This document shows positions 1 through 11,006 of a stretch of 64,000 bases of DNA, piece after piece (position 1 is the stretch's first letter; each line of letters starts with the position of its first letter). The stretch covers positions 3,286,001-3,350,000 of the forward strand of contig NZ_CP046128.1 of the NCBI RefSeq assembly GCF_038738535.1, given 5' to 3'. The DNA comes from Bacillus pumilus (GTDB lineage: Bacteria; Bacillota; Bacilli; Bacillales; Bacillaceae). The position numbers and the translations under genes are program-made. Below the pieces are notes generated by a model that was given only the letters and a program-made list of their open reading frames with translations, ran no database searches and was not told the DNA's origin.

Positions 1-453
1 ATCATGGCTTACGGCGTCGGTTTTTCCATGAGTGTATTTACAGGAAAATTAGCTGACTGGTTTGGCAAAACTCGTTCTCTTTTCTTAGTGCTGGGCGGCA
101 TTACGCTCGTTCTCGCCTTACTTCCTTATGCTCCTTTCTCATGGACATTGCTGATTTTTGCCCTATTTATTTGGGGTGCCATGCAAAGTTTATCCGTCAC
201 GCTTTTGAGCACTGTTCTAAGTGACTGCTCCCAAACCCACCGAGGCAAAGTGATGGCTTTTTACAGTCTTGCGTCCAACCTTGCCGTTATGCTTGGTTCC
301 GCTCTTATGGGACCTGTCTATGTCCATTTCGGCTATCATACGGTAGGGCTTGTATGTGCACTTATTACGCTTGTTGGTTTTCTCATTAGCTTCGCCAGCT
401 ATAAACGTGAACGAACCTTACAGCAGAAACATAAAAACACATTTGAAACGTAA
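1..453 (+). CDS. MFS transporter, C-terminal part (cut by window start)
   Basis: The reading frame is open from the first base, so this is the 3' part of a longer gene; the ATG at 4 is probably internal. The visible 149-150 residues hold about four hydrophobic helices and the motif GKLADWFGKTRS, the loop 8-9 version of the MFS signature, then a helix ending in a basic tail. It is probably a 12-TM drug or metabolite exporter. It lies upstream of and co-oriented with the bacilysin operon, the place of ywfA in B. subtilis. It could help export bacilysin, since bacE is absent below, but that is inference. A terminator separates it from bacA, so it is a separate transcription unit. Confidence 0.8.
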   Translation: MMAYGVGFSMSVFTGKLADWFGKTRSLFLVLGGITLVLALLPYAPFSWTLLIFALFIWGAMQSLSVTLLSTVLSDCSQTHRGKVMAFYSLASNLAVMLGSALMGPVYVHFGYHTVGLVCALITLVGFLISFASYKRERTLQQKHKNTFET

Positions 454-463
454 GCTCAATTCA

Positions 464-491
464 CTGCACATCTAGGTATGTGCAGTTTTTT
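464..491 (+). terminator. Terminator after the MFS gene
   Basis: Perfect 8-bp stem CTGCACAT/ATGTGCAG with a 6-nt loop, followed by six T residues, 10 bases after the MFS stop codon. Confidence 0.85.
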
Positions 492-538
492 AGATCAATT
501 TTTAATATCATCATAAAATACATTTTTTATAAATTTTG

Positions 539-568
539 TTGACAATTGCCAATTTTATTTTTTATAAT
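539..568 (+). promoter_or_regulatory. Sigma-A promoter of the bac operon
   Basis: TTGACA at 539-544 and TATAAT at 563-568 are both perfect consensus hexamers, spaced 18 bp, 34 bp upstream of the bacA start in a very AT-rich stretch. In B. subtilis this promoter is held off by CodY, AbrB and ScoC; a near-consensus core fits a promoter controlled mainly by repression. No individual repressor site was assigned. Confidence 0.8.
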
Positions 569-602
569 CTAGTAAAAATTTGAAAAAGATTGGATGGTAA
601 AC

Positions 603-2672
<2,070 letters not shown>

Positions 2673-2687
2673 AAAGGAGTGCTTTCA

Positions 2688-4109
2688 TTGAGTAAAAAAA
2701 CCGTACTTGTCATTGCTGATCTGGGAGGATGCCCGCCCCATATGTTTTACGAAAGCGTGGCTGCATCGTATCATATCGTTTCTTATATCCCGAGACCCTT
2801 TGCTATTACAAAGGGACACGCTGAGCTAATCGAAAAATACTCCATTGCCGTCATCAAAGATCGAGATTATTTTGACACAAACCCTTCTTTTGAACACCCA
2901 GATTCTATTTACTGGGCACATGACGATTATCTGAAATCCGAGGAAGAGGTGGTGGACGACCTAGTTCGTGTGGCTTCCTTTTTCAAAGCGGATGCGATCA
3001 CCACCAATAATGAATTATTCATTGCACCAATGGCAAAAGCCGCTGAGCGTCTTGGACTGCGCGGCGCTGGGGTAAAGGCAGCTGAATTAGCGCGTGATAA
3101 AAGTCAAATGAGGGCTGCATTCAACGCGGCTGGGGTCAAAGCAGTAAAAACTCAGCCTGTCACTACTTTAGCTGATTTCCAGCAAGCCATTGAACATATC
3201 GGGACACCGCTTATTTTAAAGCCTACATATTTAGCAAGCTCCATTGGCGTGACCCTTTTTCATGACCGAGCCGGCAGTGATGATCTCTTTTTAAACGTAC
3301 AATCCTATTTGCAAACCATTCCCGTTCCAAACGCTGTGACGTATGAAGCTCCGTTTGTCGCTGAAACATACTTAGAGGGTGCTTACGAGGATTGGTATCA
3401 AGAGGACGGCTACGCTGATTATGTCAGTGTTGAAGGGTTAGTCGTTGAGGGTGAATATATCCCTTTTGTCATTCATGATAAGACCCCTCAAATCGGTTTT
3501 ACAGAAACGGCTCATATTACTCCGTCGATCCTAGACAATGAAGCCCAGCAACTCATCATTGAGGCAGCAAAGAAGGCAAATGAAGGGCTAGGTCTTGAAA
3601 ACTGTGCCACTCATACAGAAATCAAGCTCATGAAAAATCGAGAAACCGGATTAATCGAATCAGCAGCTAGATTTGCTGGCTGGAATATGATTCCGAATAT
3701 CAAAAAGGTCTTTGGGGTAGATATGGCCAAGCTGCTGATTGATGTATTAGTCGATGGAAAAAAGGCTGATTTGCCAAAAGAACTGCTTTCTGGACATACG
3801 CATTATTTAGCAGACTGTCATTTATACCCTCAGCATTTCAAAGAGAGCGGACACATTCCGCCTGAGGTCACACACATCACCATTGATCATGTGCATATTC
3901 AGCAGGCCACTTTGGTTGGAGATACTGTCATCATCAGTGAATCCGTCCCACCTAAAGGGACCTTTGTGGACCTATCTTTATTTGAAGCATTTAATGGCAT
4001 CGTGTCTCTTGAATTAAAAGGCTCGTCTTCTCAGGATGTTGCCGCATCCATCCGTAACATTCAGAAGCAGGCAGCCATTCAGTTAATGGATGAACTAGTG
4101 AAGGGATAG
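2688..4109 (+). CDS. bacD: BacD, L-alanine–anticapsin ligase
   Basis: ATP-grasp L-amino-acid ligase joining L-alanine to L-anticapsin to give bacilysin. It is 473 aa and near full length, with IADLGGCPPHMF near the N-terminus, an ATP-grasp core (LILKPTYLASSIGVTL) and a C-terminal metal/ATP segment (CATHTEIKLM, ESAARFAGWNMIPNI). The chosen start is TTG at 2688: AAAGGAG at 2673-2679 sits 8 nt upstream, whereas the GTG at 2679 lies inside that RBS. Confidence 0.94.
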   Translation: MSKKTVLVIADLGGCPPHMFYESVAASYHIVSYIPRPFAITKGHAELIEKYSIAVIKDRDYFDTNPSFEHPDSIYWAHDDYLKSEEEVVDDLVRVASFFKADAITTNNELFIAPMAKAAERLGLRGAGVKAAELARDKSQMRAAFNAAGVKAVKTQPVTTLADFQQAIEHIGTPLILKPTYLASSIGVTLFHDRAGSDDLFLNVQSYLQTIPVPNAVTYEAPFVAETYLEGAYEDWYQEDGYADYVSVEGLVVEGEYIPFVIHDKTPQIGFTETAHITPSILDNEAQQLIIEAAKKANEGLGLENCATHTEIKLMKNRETGLIESAARFAGWNMIPNIKKVFGVDMAKLLIDVLVDGKKADLPKELLSGHTHYLADCHLYPQHFKESGHIPPEVTHITIDHVHIQQATLVGDTVIISESVPPKGTFVDLSLFEAFNGIVSLELKGSSSQDVAASIRNIQKQAAIQLMDELVKG

Positions 4110-4123
4110 AAAGAGAGGGTAAC

Positions 4124-5320
4124 GTGGTGAAGATCTTACCATCTAACATGATTGAACGGCTGCCAGAACAAAAATTTGGAACCGTATTTGAGAAAATTGC
4201 ACATAAAACACAAAACGGAGCGAACATTGTGAACCTTGGTCAGGGAAATCCCGATCTTCCTACTCCTGCCCATATTGTGAGCGCCCTTCAAGAGGCAGCA
4301 GGCACTTTGCAATTTCAGCAATATGCTCCTTTTAGAGGCTTTGACTTTTTCAAGCAAGCCATTGCAGATTTCTACAGAAAGGAATTCGGCATTGAGGTTG
4401 ACCCGCAGAAGGAGATTGCCCTTTTCAATGGGGGAAAAACAGGCCTTTATGTGATGAGTCAGTGCCTGCTTGATCCAGGGGACATTGCCCTTGTCCCCGA
4501 TCCTGGATACCCAGAATATCATTCAGGCATCTTGATGGCGGACGCAAAGCCATACTGCATCCGACTGGAAGAGGAAAATGGCTATTTGCCGAATTTCCCG
4601 TCAATTGATCCAGACGTGTTAAAAAAGGCAAAGGTTCTTTTCTTAAATTATCCGAATAACCCTACAGGTGCTGTGGCAAGTGAAGCATTTTTTGAAGAGG
4701 CTGCGGAATTTGCCTCAGCTCACGGTCTGCATGTGATTCATGATTTTGCCTATGGTTCATTTCATTATGAGCAAAAACCAGTAAGCTTTCTAAAGGCACC
4801 TCTTGGAAAAAAAGTAGGCGTGGAATTATATTCTTTATCCAAAACATTCAATATGGCAGGATGGAGAGTCGCTTTTGCTGTAGGGAATGAGGACATCATT
4901 CATGCCATAAACGCCTTCCAAGATCATGTGTTTGTCAGTATGTATGGCGGATTTCAACAAGCCGCCACCATTGCCTTACAAAGTGATGACTGTCATATTC
5001 AATCCTTGAAAGAAGTCTACCTTGAACGAATGAATTTCTTCATCCGTCAAGCGGAGAAGCAGCTTGGATGGACCATTGAACGTCCAGCCGGCGCCTTTTA
5101 TTTATGGGCTTCGATCCCTGATGATTTCGAGGATTCTCATGCTTTTGCCGACTATTTACTCGAGCATGCAGATGTCGTCGTGACGCCTGGGGGTGTATTT
5201 GGAGCACATGGAAGACGTCATGTCCGCATCTCAATGGTGGCGCCAATTGAACAGCTTGCCCTTTTTATCAATCGGCTCCATATACTGCCGATTCGCTTTC
5301 ATCAAAAAACCCGCATATAG
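4124..5320 (+). CDS. bacF: BacF, bacilysin aminotransferase
   Basis: PLP-dependent class I/II aminotransferase that transaminates the tetrahydro-hydroxyphenylpyruvate intermediate to dihydroanticapsin. It is 398 aa. NYPNNPTG is at about 175-182, and SLSKTFNMAGWR holds the Schiff-base lysine K240. The start is one of two adjacent GTG codons (4124 or 4127) after AGAGAGGG. It directly follows bacD with a 14-bp gap, where B. subtilis has bacE. The stop codon lies inside the terminator loop. Confidence 0.92.
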   Translation: MVKILPSNMIERLPEQKFGTVFEKIAHKTQNGANIVNLGQGNPDLPTPAHIVSALQEAAGTLQFQQYAPFRGFDFFKQAIADFYRKEFGIEVDPQKEIALFNGGKTGLYVMSQCLLDPGDIALVPDPGYPEYHSGILMADAKPYCIRLEEENGYLPNFPSIDPDVLKKAKVLFLNYPNNPTGAVASEAFFEEAAEFASAHGLHVIHDFAYGSFHYEQKPVSFLKAPLGKKVGVELYSLSKTFNMAGWRVAFAVGNEDIIHAINAFQDHVFVSMYGGFQQAATIALQSDDCHIQSLKEVYLERMNFFIRQAEKQLGWTIERPAGAFYLWASIPDDFEDSHAFADYLLEHADVVVTPGGVFGAHGRRHVRISMVAPIEQLALFINRLHILPIRFHQKTRI

Positions 5321-5329
5321 CGGGTTTTT
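5304..5329. terminator. Bidirectional terminator between bacF and bacG
   Basis: Stem CCCGC (5310-5314) / GCGGG (5320-5324) flanked by A6 on the left and T5 on the right, so it can end both the bac operon and the convergent bacG. It overlaps the last codons of bacF. Confidence 0.85.
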
Positions 5330-5334
5330 CATAT

Positions 5335-6126
5335 TTATATACTTTTCATCGAACCACCATCGACAGATATTTGCTGTCCGGTGACATAGGAGGCTTCCTC
5401 TGATGCGATAAAAGCGGCTAATGAAGCCATTTCACTCGCTGAACCTACTCTTTGCATCGGGATTCCTGACGCAACAGCTTTTACAGCTTCTTCGCGTGAT
5501 AATGACTGTTGACGCATCATGTTTCCGATAAATTGTTCATACCGATCTGTAGCAATAAATCCTGGGTTTAAACAATTCACTGTGATTCCTGAGGGCGCAA
5601 GCTGTGTGGCTGCATTTTTACTAGCATTGATAATCGCTGCATTCATCATACTGTTCGTAAACATTTGGTCACCAGGTTCCTTCCAGAGGTTCCCGACAAT
5701 TTGAATGATCCGGCCGTATTCATGTCTTTTCATCATCGCTGCCGCACGTTTCATCGTATCAATGTACGCAATGGCTTTCTGAGAAAATGCTGCCAGCATC
5801 TGCTCACTTTCACATGAATCAAAAGTATCTGGCTTCCCTCCTGGAATGTTATTAATCAACACATCCAGTCTGCCAAACTCGTTTTCTATTGCCGCAAAGG
5901 CCTCAGCCCGCACTCCTTCATGGGACATATCTCCACAGAAAAGAGACACCGGCTCTTTTGTTTCTGCCATACGCCCAATGTGCTGCTGCGCATCTTCTAG
6001 TGAGGATTGATTTCTAGAATTGATGATGACTTTTACATGGTCCTGGGCGGCAAGCTTTATGGCGATTGCCTTTCCAATCCCTGTACTTGCCCCTGTGACA
6101 AATGCAATTCTTTTAGACAAACTCAT
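5335..6126 (-). CDS. bacG: BacG, NADPH-dependent reductase (bacilysin)
   Basis: SDR that reduces the conjugated double bond of the dihydro-hydroxyphenylpyruvate made by BacB, giving the substrate of BacF. It is 263 aa with TGASTGIG near residue 11, NNIPGG in place of NNAG, MTNSMMNAA around the active site, and C-terminal GQQISVDGGSMKSI as in B. subtilis BacG. The ATG at 6126 is preceded by AAAAGGG at 6 nt; a longer open frame reaches 6336 without support. It is convergent to the bac operon, so separately transcribed. Confidence 0.9.
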   Translation of the reverse strand: MSLSKRIAFVTGASTGIGKAIAIKLAAQDHVKVIINSRNQSSLEDAQQHIGRMAETKEPVSLFCGDMSHEGVRAEAFAAIENEFGRLDVLINNIPGGKPDTFDSCESEQMLAAFSQKAIAYIDTMKRAAAMMKRHEYGRIIQIVGNLWKEPGDQMFTNSMMNAAIINASKNAATQLAPSGITVNCLNPGFIATDRYEQFIGNMMRQQSLSREEAVKAVASGIPMQRVGSASEMASLAAFIASEEASYVTGQQISVDGGSMKSI

Positions 6127-6192
6127 CCACATCCCTTTTCTACTCAACTTAGTAAACATACATAAAATGACACATATAGAATGTATTTCAAC

Positions 6193-6220
6193 AAAAAAAG
6201 ACCTTTCTCCTGCGAAAGGC
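6193..6220 (-). terminator. Terminator of the sps operon
   Basis: On the minus strand a 7-bp stem (GCCTTTC/GAAAGGT with one G-U pair) is followed by seven T residues, 10 bases after the spsL stop. Confidence 0.75.
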
Positions 6221-6229
6221 CTCTGTTCT

Positions 6230-6685
6230 TTATTTAAATGTCGTTTCCCAATTAAATCCGATCGTCTCGTCATTCCATGCGATTCTCTTTTCATCTGGGT
6301 TTTTCGGGTCATAAGACTCTGTCGTGAAATACACAATTTGCAGCGGCGTCTCGCCTAGTACCCGGTAGCCATGTGCGACACCCTTTGGGATGAGGAGCAG
6401 CATTGGATTGTCTTCCCCCATATAATACACGTCGGTTTGACCCTTTGTAGGAGAATCCTCACGCAAATCGTATAAAACGACTTGGGCATGACCTGCTGGG
6501 AAAAACCAAACATCGTCTTGCTTTTCATGATAATGAAAGGCTTTGATCACTCCTGGAAAGCTTTTCGACCACGATGCCTGCCCAAAGCGTTTCAGCATCG
6601 GCTCATCATCTCGAATGAGCTCTGCAAAAAAGCCGCGATCATCACAATGTTTCATGAGTCTTTTCGTTTGTACACCATCAATCAT
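6230..6685 (-). CDS. spsL: SpsL, dTDP-4-dehydrorhamnose 3,5-epimerase-like
   Basis: RmlC-type cupin epimerase acting on dTDP-4-keto-6-deoxy-glucose in dTDP-L-rhamnose synthesis for spore coat polysaccharide. It is 151 aa, shorter than classical RmlC (about 180). Visible parts are WSKSFPGVIKAFHYHEKQDDVW and a C-terminal GYRVLGETPLQIVYFTTESYDP. The ATG at 6685 overlaps the end of spsK by 8 nt; a longer frame to 6766 lies wholly inside spsK. Last gene of the operon. Confidence 0.85.
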   Translation of the reverse strand: MIDGVQTKRLMKHCDDRGFFAELIRDDEPMLKRFGQASWSKSFPGVIKAFHYHEKQDDVWFFPAGHAQVVLYDLREDSPTKGQTDVYYMGEDNPMLLLIPKGVAHGYRVLGETPLQIVYFTTESYDPKNPDEKRIAWNDETIGFNWETTFK

Positions 6686-7532
6686 GCTGATGCCATCTCC
6701 CTTCTTTCTGCAAATATTCGTGAAGTGCATCCTTCCAATGTCTTGGTTGCCAGCCTGTGGCTTCAATCGCTTGAAGGTCTAACACAGAATAGGCTGGACG
6801 AGGCGTTTGGAAGCCGTACTCTTCCGTGGAAATTGGCTCAATGGTCGTAGACAGGCCGCTTTTTGCGACAATTTCTGACGCAAAGTCAAACCAGGAACAG
6901 CTGTCTCGGTTACTGACATGGTAAATCCCTGCCTTCTGATCAAACAAATGAATGATTGCCTCTGCGACATCCTTTGTATAAGTAGGTGATCCTACTTGAT
7001 CGTTCACGATGCGCAAATGATCCTTTGTTTCTGCGAGCCTAAGAATGGTATTCACAAAGTTATGTCCCTCATGTCCGTATAGCCACGATGTACGGATGAT
7101 TTTCACTTCGTCTGACACGAGATGAATCAATTCCTCACCAAGCTTTTTACTTTTTCCATAAATGGTTTGAGGATCTGCTTGTGCATCGACTTGGTAAGGG
7201 CTGTCTGCTTGCCCGTCAAATACATAATCTGTACTGACATGTAACACATCAGCCCCCACGTTCTTTGCCTCCAGCGCTGTATAATAGGCGCCAATGCCAT
7301 TGACAAGATACGCCTTTTCCGTTTCTGTTTCACATTGATCAACAGATGTATATGCTGCTGCACTGACAACAATATCAGGCTGAAAGTGTCTCATTGCGTG
7401 TCTGACTGCTTGCTGGTCTGCGATATTGAGCATACTCCTCGTTAAGGCAATGACGGTGATATCTTTTTCCTTGAGCTGTCTGCTCAATTCTTTCCCTAGT
7501 TGCCCGCCTGCACCGGTGATTAAAACTTTCAT
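6678..7532 (-). CDS. spsK: SpsK, dTDP-4-dehydrorhamnose reductase
   Basis: RmlD-type NADPH-dependent reductase making dTDP-L-rhamnose. It is 284 aa with an N-terminal Rossmann motif GAGGQLGKEL, a YxxxK-type motif (YGKSKKLGE), and HVSTDYVFDG, typical of RmlD. It starts 3 nt after the spsJ stop and overlaps spsL at its end, so it is co-translated with the rest of the rhamnose cassette spsI-J-K-L. Confidence 0.92.
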   Translation of the reverse strand: MKVLITGAGGQLGKELSRQLKEKDITVIALTRSMLNIADQQAVRHAMRHFQPDIVVSAAAYTSVDQCETETEKAYLVNGIGAYYTALEAKNVGADVLHVSTDYVFDGQADSPYQVDAQADPQTIYGKSKKLGEELIHLVSDEVKIIRTSWLYGHEGHNFVNTILRLAETKDHLRIVNDQVGSPTYTKDVAEAIIHLFDQKAGIYHVSNRDSCSWFDFASEIVAKSGLSTTIEPISTEEYGFQTPRPAYSVLDLQAIEATGWQPRHWKDALHEYLQKEGRWHQHD

Positions 7533-7535
7533 CCG

Positions 7536-8501
7536 TCACCCTTCTTCGCCCTGATCAAATTTGGCACAATACCAATTGATCGTTTTTTCAATACCTGCTT
7601 CAAATGACGTCTCCTGCGTCCAGCCGAGCTCCCGTTTCAGCTTACTGGCATCAATGGCATACCGTCTGTCATGCCCTTTTCGATCTTGAACAAACGCAAT
7701 ACGGTCATGACTGATCCCGAGCTGCGTCAGAATGGTCTGGGTCAAATCGAGATTCGTTTTCTCGTTGCCGCCGCCAATATTGTACACCTGCCCAGCTGTT
7801 CCGTTTTCAAGGACCCGCTTTACAGCTCTCGCATGATCCTCTACATACAGCCAATCGCGAATCTGCTGGCCGTCTCCATAAATCGGGATCTTTTCACCAT
7901 TGATCGCTTTTCTAATAATAGTCGGTATTAATTTTTCTTCATGCTGATACGGTCCGTAGTTGTTGCTGCATCGTGTGATCATCGCGGGTAATTGGTGAGT
8001 GTGGATATAAGATTTCACAAGCAGATCTGAACTCGCCTTGCTTGCTGAATAAGGATTATTCGGTGAAAGTGGTGTTAGTTCTGTGAAAGCAGGATCATCC
8101 AGCTCCAAATCTCCATATACTTCGTCTGTTGAAATATGAATGAGTTTTTTCGCCTTTCCTTTTAAGACTGCCTCCAGCATACGATAGGTGCCGAGCACAT
8201 TGGTTTGAATAAAGGGCTCAGCCGATTCAATACTGCGATCAACATGGGATTCCGCTGCAAAATGAATGATGGCATCATAGACTTCATCAAATGCTTGATC
8301 CAACTCATGCTGAAGGGTGATATCCCCTTGAATAAAACGAAAATGAGACAGCTTTAATAATTCATCCATCTCCTCTGGATGACTGGCATATGTTAACTTG
8401 TCAAAAACAGTGAGCCGGACATCGGTTTCCTGAAGCAGCAGCTTCACAAAATTTAGTCCAATAAATCCCGCTCCGCCTGTAATTAAATAAGACTTCGTCA
8501 T
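7536..8501 (-). CDS. spsJ: SpsJ, dTDP-glucose 4,6-dehydratase
   Basis: RmlB-type NAD-dependent dehydratase converting dTDP-glucose to dTDP-4-keto-6-deoxyglucose. It is 321 aa. [10 protein letters not shown] is the nucleotide-binding glycine motif, [10 protein letters not shown] holds the catalytic Thr-Asp-Glu, and YSASKASSD is the YxxxK motif. The ATG overlaps the spsI stop by 4 nt. Confidence 0.94.
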   Translation of the reverse strand: MTKSYLITGGAGFIGLNFVKLLLQETDVRLTVFDKLTYASHPEEMDELLKLSHFRFIQGDITLQHELDQAFDEVYDAIIHFAAESHVDRSIESAEPFIQTNVLGTYRMLEAVLKGKAKKLIHISTDEVYGDLELDDPAFTELTPLSPNNPYSASKASSDLLVKSYIHTHQLPAMITRCSNNYGPYQHEEKLIPTIIRKAINGEKIPIYGDGQQIRDWLYVEDHARAVKRVLENGTAGQVYNIGGGNEKTNLDLTQTILTQLGISHDRIAFVQDRKGHDRRYAIDASKLKRELGWTQETSFEAGIEKTINWYCAKFDQGEEG

Positions 8502-9238
8502 TCGTATCCCTCTTTTTTCTTCATCGTTTCAAACATTTTCGTAGATGCTTGGTGGAGAGATTCATGTGTTCCTGCATCAATCCACCACCCTTTTAACATA
8601 TCATAGGTCAGCTGGCTATTTGAGATATAGAGATTGTTTACATCTGTAATCTCTAATTCGCCTCGATCTGACGGCGAGATTTTCTCTATATATTGAAAGA
8701 CTTCTTGATCATAAAAATAGATGCCTGTGACGCAGTAAGATGAACGCGGATGCTCCGGTTTTTCCTCAATTGATAATATCCGGTGGTGAGCGGCATCAAT
8801 TTCTGCAATGCCAAACCGCTTTGGATCTGCCACTTCTTTCAACAGAACCTTCGCTCCGCTTTCTTGCTGCTGAAAGGCTTCAACAAAAGGGCTTAGCGAA
8901 TCCTCAAATACATTATCACCTAGCATCAGCACAAATTTCTCCTCTTCTACAAAGGGCTTTGCATAGGATAAACCGTCCGAAATTCCAGAAGCTTCAGGCT
9001 GTACCTGATAGACAATGTTCATCCCGAGTTCCTGATCGCCTTCAAGTAGCTTTTGAAACAGCGGGATTTGTTCTTCTTGTGATATGACCATCACATCTAA
9101 AATCCCTGCTTCTTTCAGTTTGAACAAAGACCAATAAATCATTGGATATGGACCAACCGGCAATAAATGTTTATTGAAAATCTTCGTTAAAGGTGCCAGT
9201 CGTGATCCCTTTCCTCCTGCTAAAATAACTCCCTTCAC
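8498..9238 (-). CDS. spsI: SpsI, glucose-1-phosphate thymidylyltransferase
   Basis: RmlA-type nucleotidyltransferase, dTTP plus glucose-1-phosphate to dTDP-glucose, first step of the rhamnose branch. It is 246 aa. [23 protein letters not shown] is the nucleotide-binding signature (here in two parts, LAGGKGSRL and [10 protein letters not shown]), and SIEEKPEHP is the sugar-binding loop. It sits 2 nt after spsG and overlaps spsJ. Confidence 0.93.
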   Translation of the reverse strand: MKGVILAGGKGSRLAPLTKIFNKHLLPVGPYPMIYWSLFKLKEAGILDVMVISQEEQIPLFQKLLEGDQELGMNIVYQVQPEASGISDGLSYAKPFVEEEKFVLMLGDNVFEDSLSPFVEAFQQQESGAKVLLKEVADPKRFGIAEIDAAHHRILSIEEKPEHPRSSYCVTGIYFYDQEVFQYIEKISPSDRGELEITDVNNLYISNSQLTYDMLKGWWIDAGTHESLHQASTKMFETMKKKEGYE

Positions 9239-9240
9239 AT

Positions 9241-10269
9241 CTACACATCCTTATGTTCTTTTTGGTGATGATTCATGAGGTGTATAAGAATGTTTTTCAC
9301 TCGTTCGGTTCCTTTTCCATCAATGAGTGACCGTCCATTGAGATGAATGCTCCTGCGGAGAAAGTAACTGGCGGATAGTCTTTCAACAGCACGCCATATA
9401 TCCTTTTCATCCACAAGGTCACCTAATCCAAGATGGTGGCAGGCTCCCTTTTGTGCAAAACGAGTGGCTGTCACTGCTTGGTGGTCTACTTGCGAAAGGA
9501 CAATGCTGGGCACCCCGATACAAACTGCCTCATATAACGTCATCCCGCCAGCAACAATCGCCAGATCGGCTTCTGCAAGACGGGCAGGTAATTGATCCGT
9601 ATGGCGAATGAATTGAATATGCGCAGCCTCGATTTGTTCTTCGATGCGAGAGGCTTTTCCTGTAACCGCTAGAATGTGTAAATGGCCAGCTTCGAAGAGT
9701 GCTGATACAGCCTTTGATAACAATCCGCCTGGATCACTGCCTCCAAGGCTGATAACCACCTTTTTGCATTCTTTTCGAACCTCATATGTGTCTTTTAATC
9801 TGCTGATCTCGTGATCTAACAATAAATAAGGTGTTCCATAAAAATAGTCCGTTCCATTTACTTGCAGACGCTTTTCGTCCAGACCACCATAAATGCCGTT
9901 CACGACAGCATCAGCAAGCTGACAGGCTTCTGCTCTTTCTTCTTCAAATAAGACCAGCCTTGCAGAGCCGGAGGACGCTTTGATCGATCGAAGAAACTGG
10001 AGGTCACAATCAAGCACATCAATCAGCAGAAGATCAGGATTCAGCTCTTTTATGTCCTGCTCCATTTGAAGGAATACGTTTGGTTCCTGCACTAAATGAA
10101 CGTGCCAAGCTGGATGCGAGAGCATTTCTACACAAATCTGTTCATTTGTATAGAAATATAAGTCGTTTCCTTCTTGAAACAATTCTTTTGCCAGCCGTCT
10201 CATTCTGGCGACATGCCCCATCCCTCTTAAAAAACCACCGTACACAACAATCATGATTTTTTTATTCAT
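9241..10269 (-). CDS. spsG: SpsG, PseG-like nucleotide-sugar hydrolase
   Basis: GT-B-fold protein of the PseG/LegG family, expected to release the sugar from its nucleotide so SpsE can condense it. It is 342 aa with [18 protein letters not shown] near the N-terminus (Gly-rich loop and His), and [19 protein letters not shown], the typical C-domain UDP-binding segment. The ATG overlaps the spsF stop by 4 nt. The nonulosonic-acid role comes from family and operon context. Confidence 0.85.
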   Translation of the reverse strand: MNKKIMIVVYGGFLRGMGHVARMRRLAKELFQEGNDLYFYTNEQICVEMLSHPAWHVHLVQEPNVFLQMEQDIKELNPDLLLIDVLDCDLQFLRSIKASSGSARLVLFEEERAEACQLADAVVNGIYGGLDEKRLQVNGTDYFYGTPYLLLDHEISRLKDTYEVRKECKKVVISLGGSDPGGLLSKAVSALFEAGHLHILAVTGKASRIEEQIEAAHIQFIRHTDQLPARLAEADLAIVAGGMTLYEAVCIGVPSIVLSQVDHQAVTATRFAQKGACHHLGLGDLVDEKDIWRAVERLSASYFLRRSIHLNGRSLIDGKGTERVKNILIHLMNHHQKEHKDV

Positions 10270-11006
10270 TCAGCATCCTTCTGTCTCACAAATTGATTCA
10301 ACCGAACAATATCAGGATCTTGTTCACAAATGGAGATAAGCTCAGCCGTAGGCACAGCAATAGATCCACCAGCTTTCTCAAGTAAACGGGTGGCAAATAC
10401 ATAATCTTCTTCTGTATCAATCGTGAATCGATAAGCAGGATATGCGAGTTCTTTGGGCGGTGTGAATAATTGCAGTTGAAATCGCTCAGGATGCTTTCGG
10501 ATATACAGAGTGACATGCTCACGCTCCGGCTGCGTAAGGGGAAAATTGTCGATTTCACGTAAAATTGATGCGTCGATCATTTCCCCGGAAATACCGAGTG
10601 GCGTTCCAGTCGTATACGTGTAATCAGCCTTCTTCTGTCTATGTTCTTCAACCATTTTCGACAAAAGCGCTGGATCTATAAATGGATTATCTCCCGTTAA
10701 ACGGACAATGGTTTGCGGTTCAAAATGACGGACAATCTGCGCAAATCGCTGCAGTACATCTATCTCACTACCGCGAAATACCTTATAGCCCTTTGATAAA
10801 CAATATTGAGCCAACAGATCATCCTCTGCCTCGACTGTTGTGGCAATCATGAGGTTCTGGGTTTTGTGATTGTAATGATCTGATTGCTTTACCCGTTCAA
10901 CAATGAAATCGATCAGTGCCATACCGCCGATCGGTTTCATCACCTTTTTTGGCAGCCTTGTTGAGCCCATTCTAGCTTGTATGACAAAGAGCACATCATT
11001 GATCAT
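10266..11006 (-). CDS. spsF: SpsF, CMP-nonulosonate cytidylyltransferase-like
   Basis: Member of the CMP-KDO/CMP-NeuAc synthetase family; would activate the C9 sugar made by SpsE with CTP. The signature IQARMGSTRLPKKVMKPIGG is close to the N-terminus, and RLTGDNPFIDPALL is the second nucleotide motif. It is 246 aa from the ATG at 11006, which has AGGAG 7 nt upstream; a longer frame to 11030 is unsupported. It overlaps spsE by 11 nt. Confidence 0.88.
   Translation of the reverse strand: MINDVLFVIQARMGSTRLPKKVMKPIGGMALIDFIVERVKQSDHYNHKTQNLMIATTVEAEDDLLAQYCLSKGYKVFRGSEIDVLQRFAQIVRHFEPQTIVRLTGDNPFIDPALLSKMVEEHRQKKADYTYTTGTPLGISGEMIDASILREIDNFPLTQPEREHVTLYIRKHPERFQLQLFTPPKELAYPAYRFTIDTEEDYVFATRLLEKAGGSIAVPTAELISICEQDPDIVRLNQFVRQKDAE

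Noticed and set aside
1..453. The leading MFS gene as bacE
   Set aside because: Its sequence does not resemble BacE as I know it, and it lies upstream of bacA behind a terminator rather than between bacD and bacF; it is more like ywfA.
2679..2687. GTG 2679 as bacD start
   Set aside because: The codon lies inside the AAAGGAG that serves the TTG at 2688.
4136..4522. 128-aa minus-strand ORF inside bacF
   Set aside because: Antisense shadow of a clear aminotransferase; composition follows the complementary frame and no RBS was seen.
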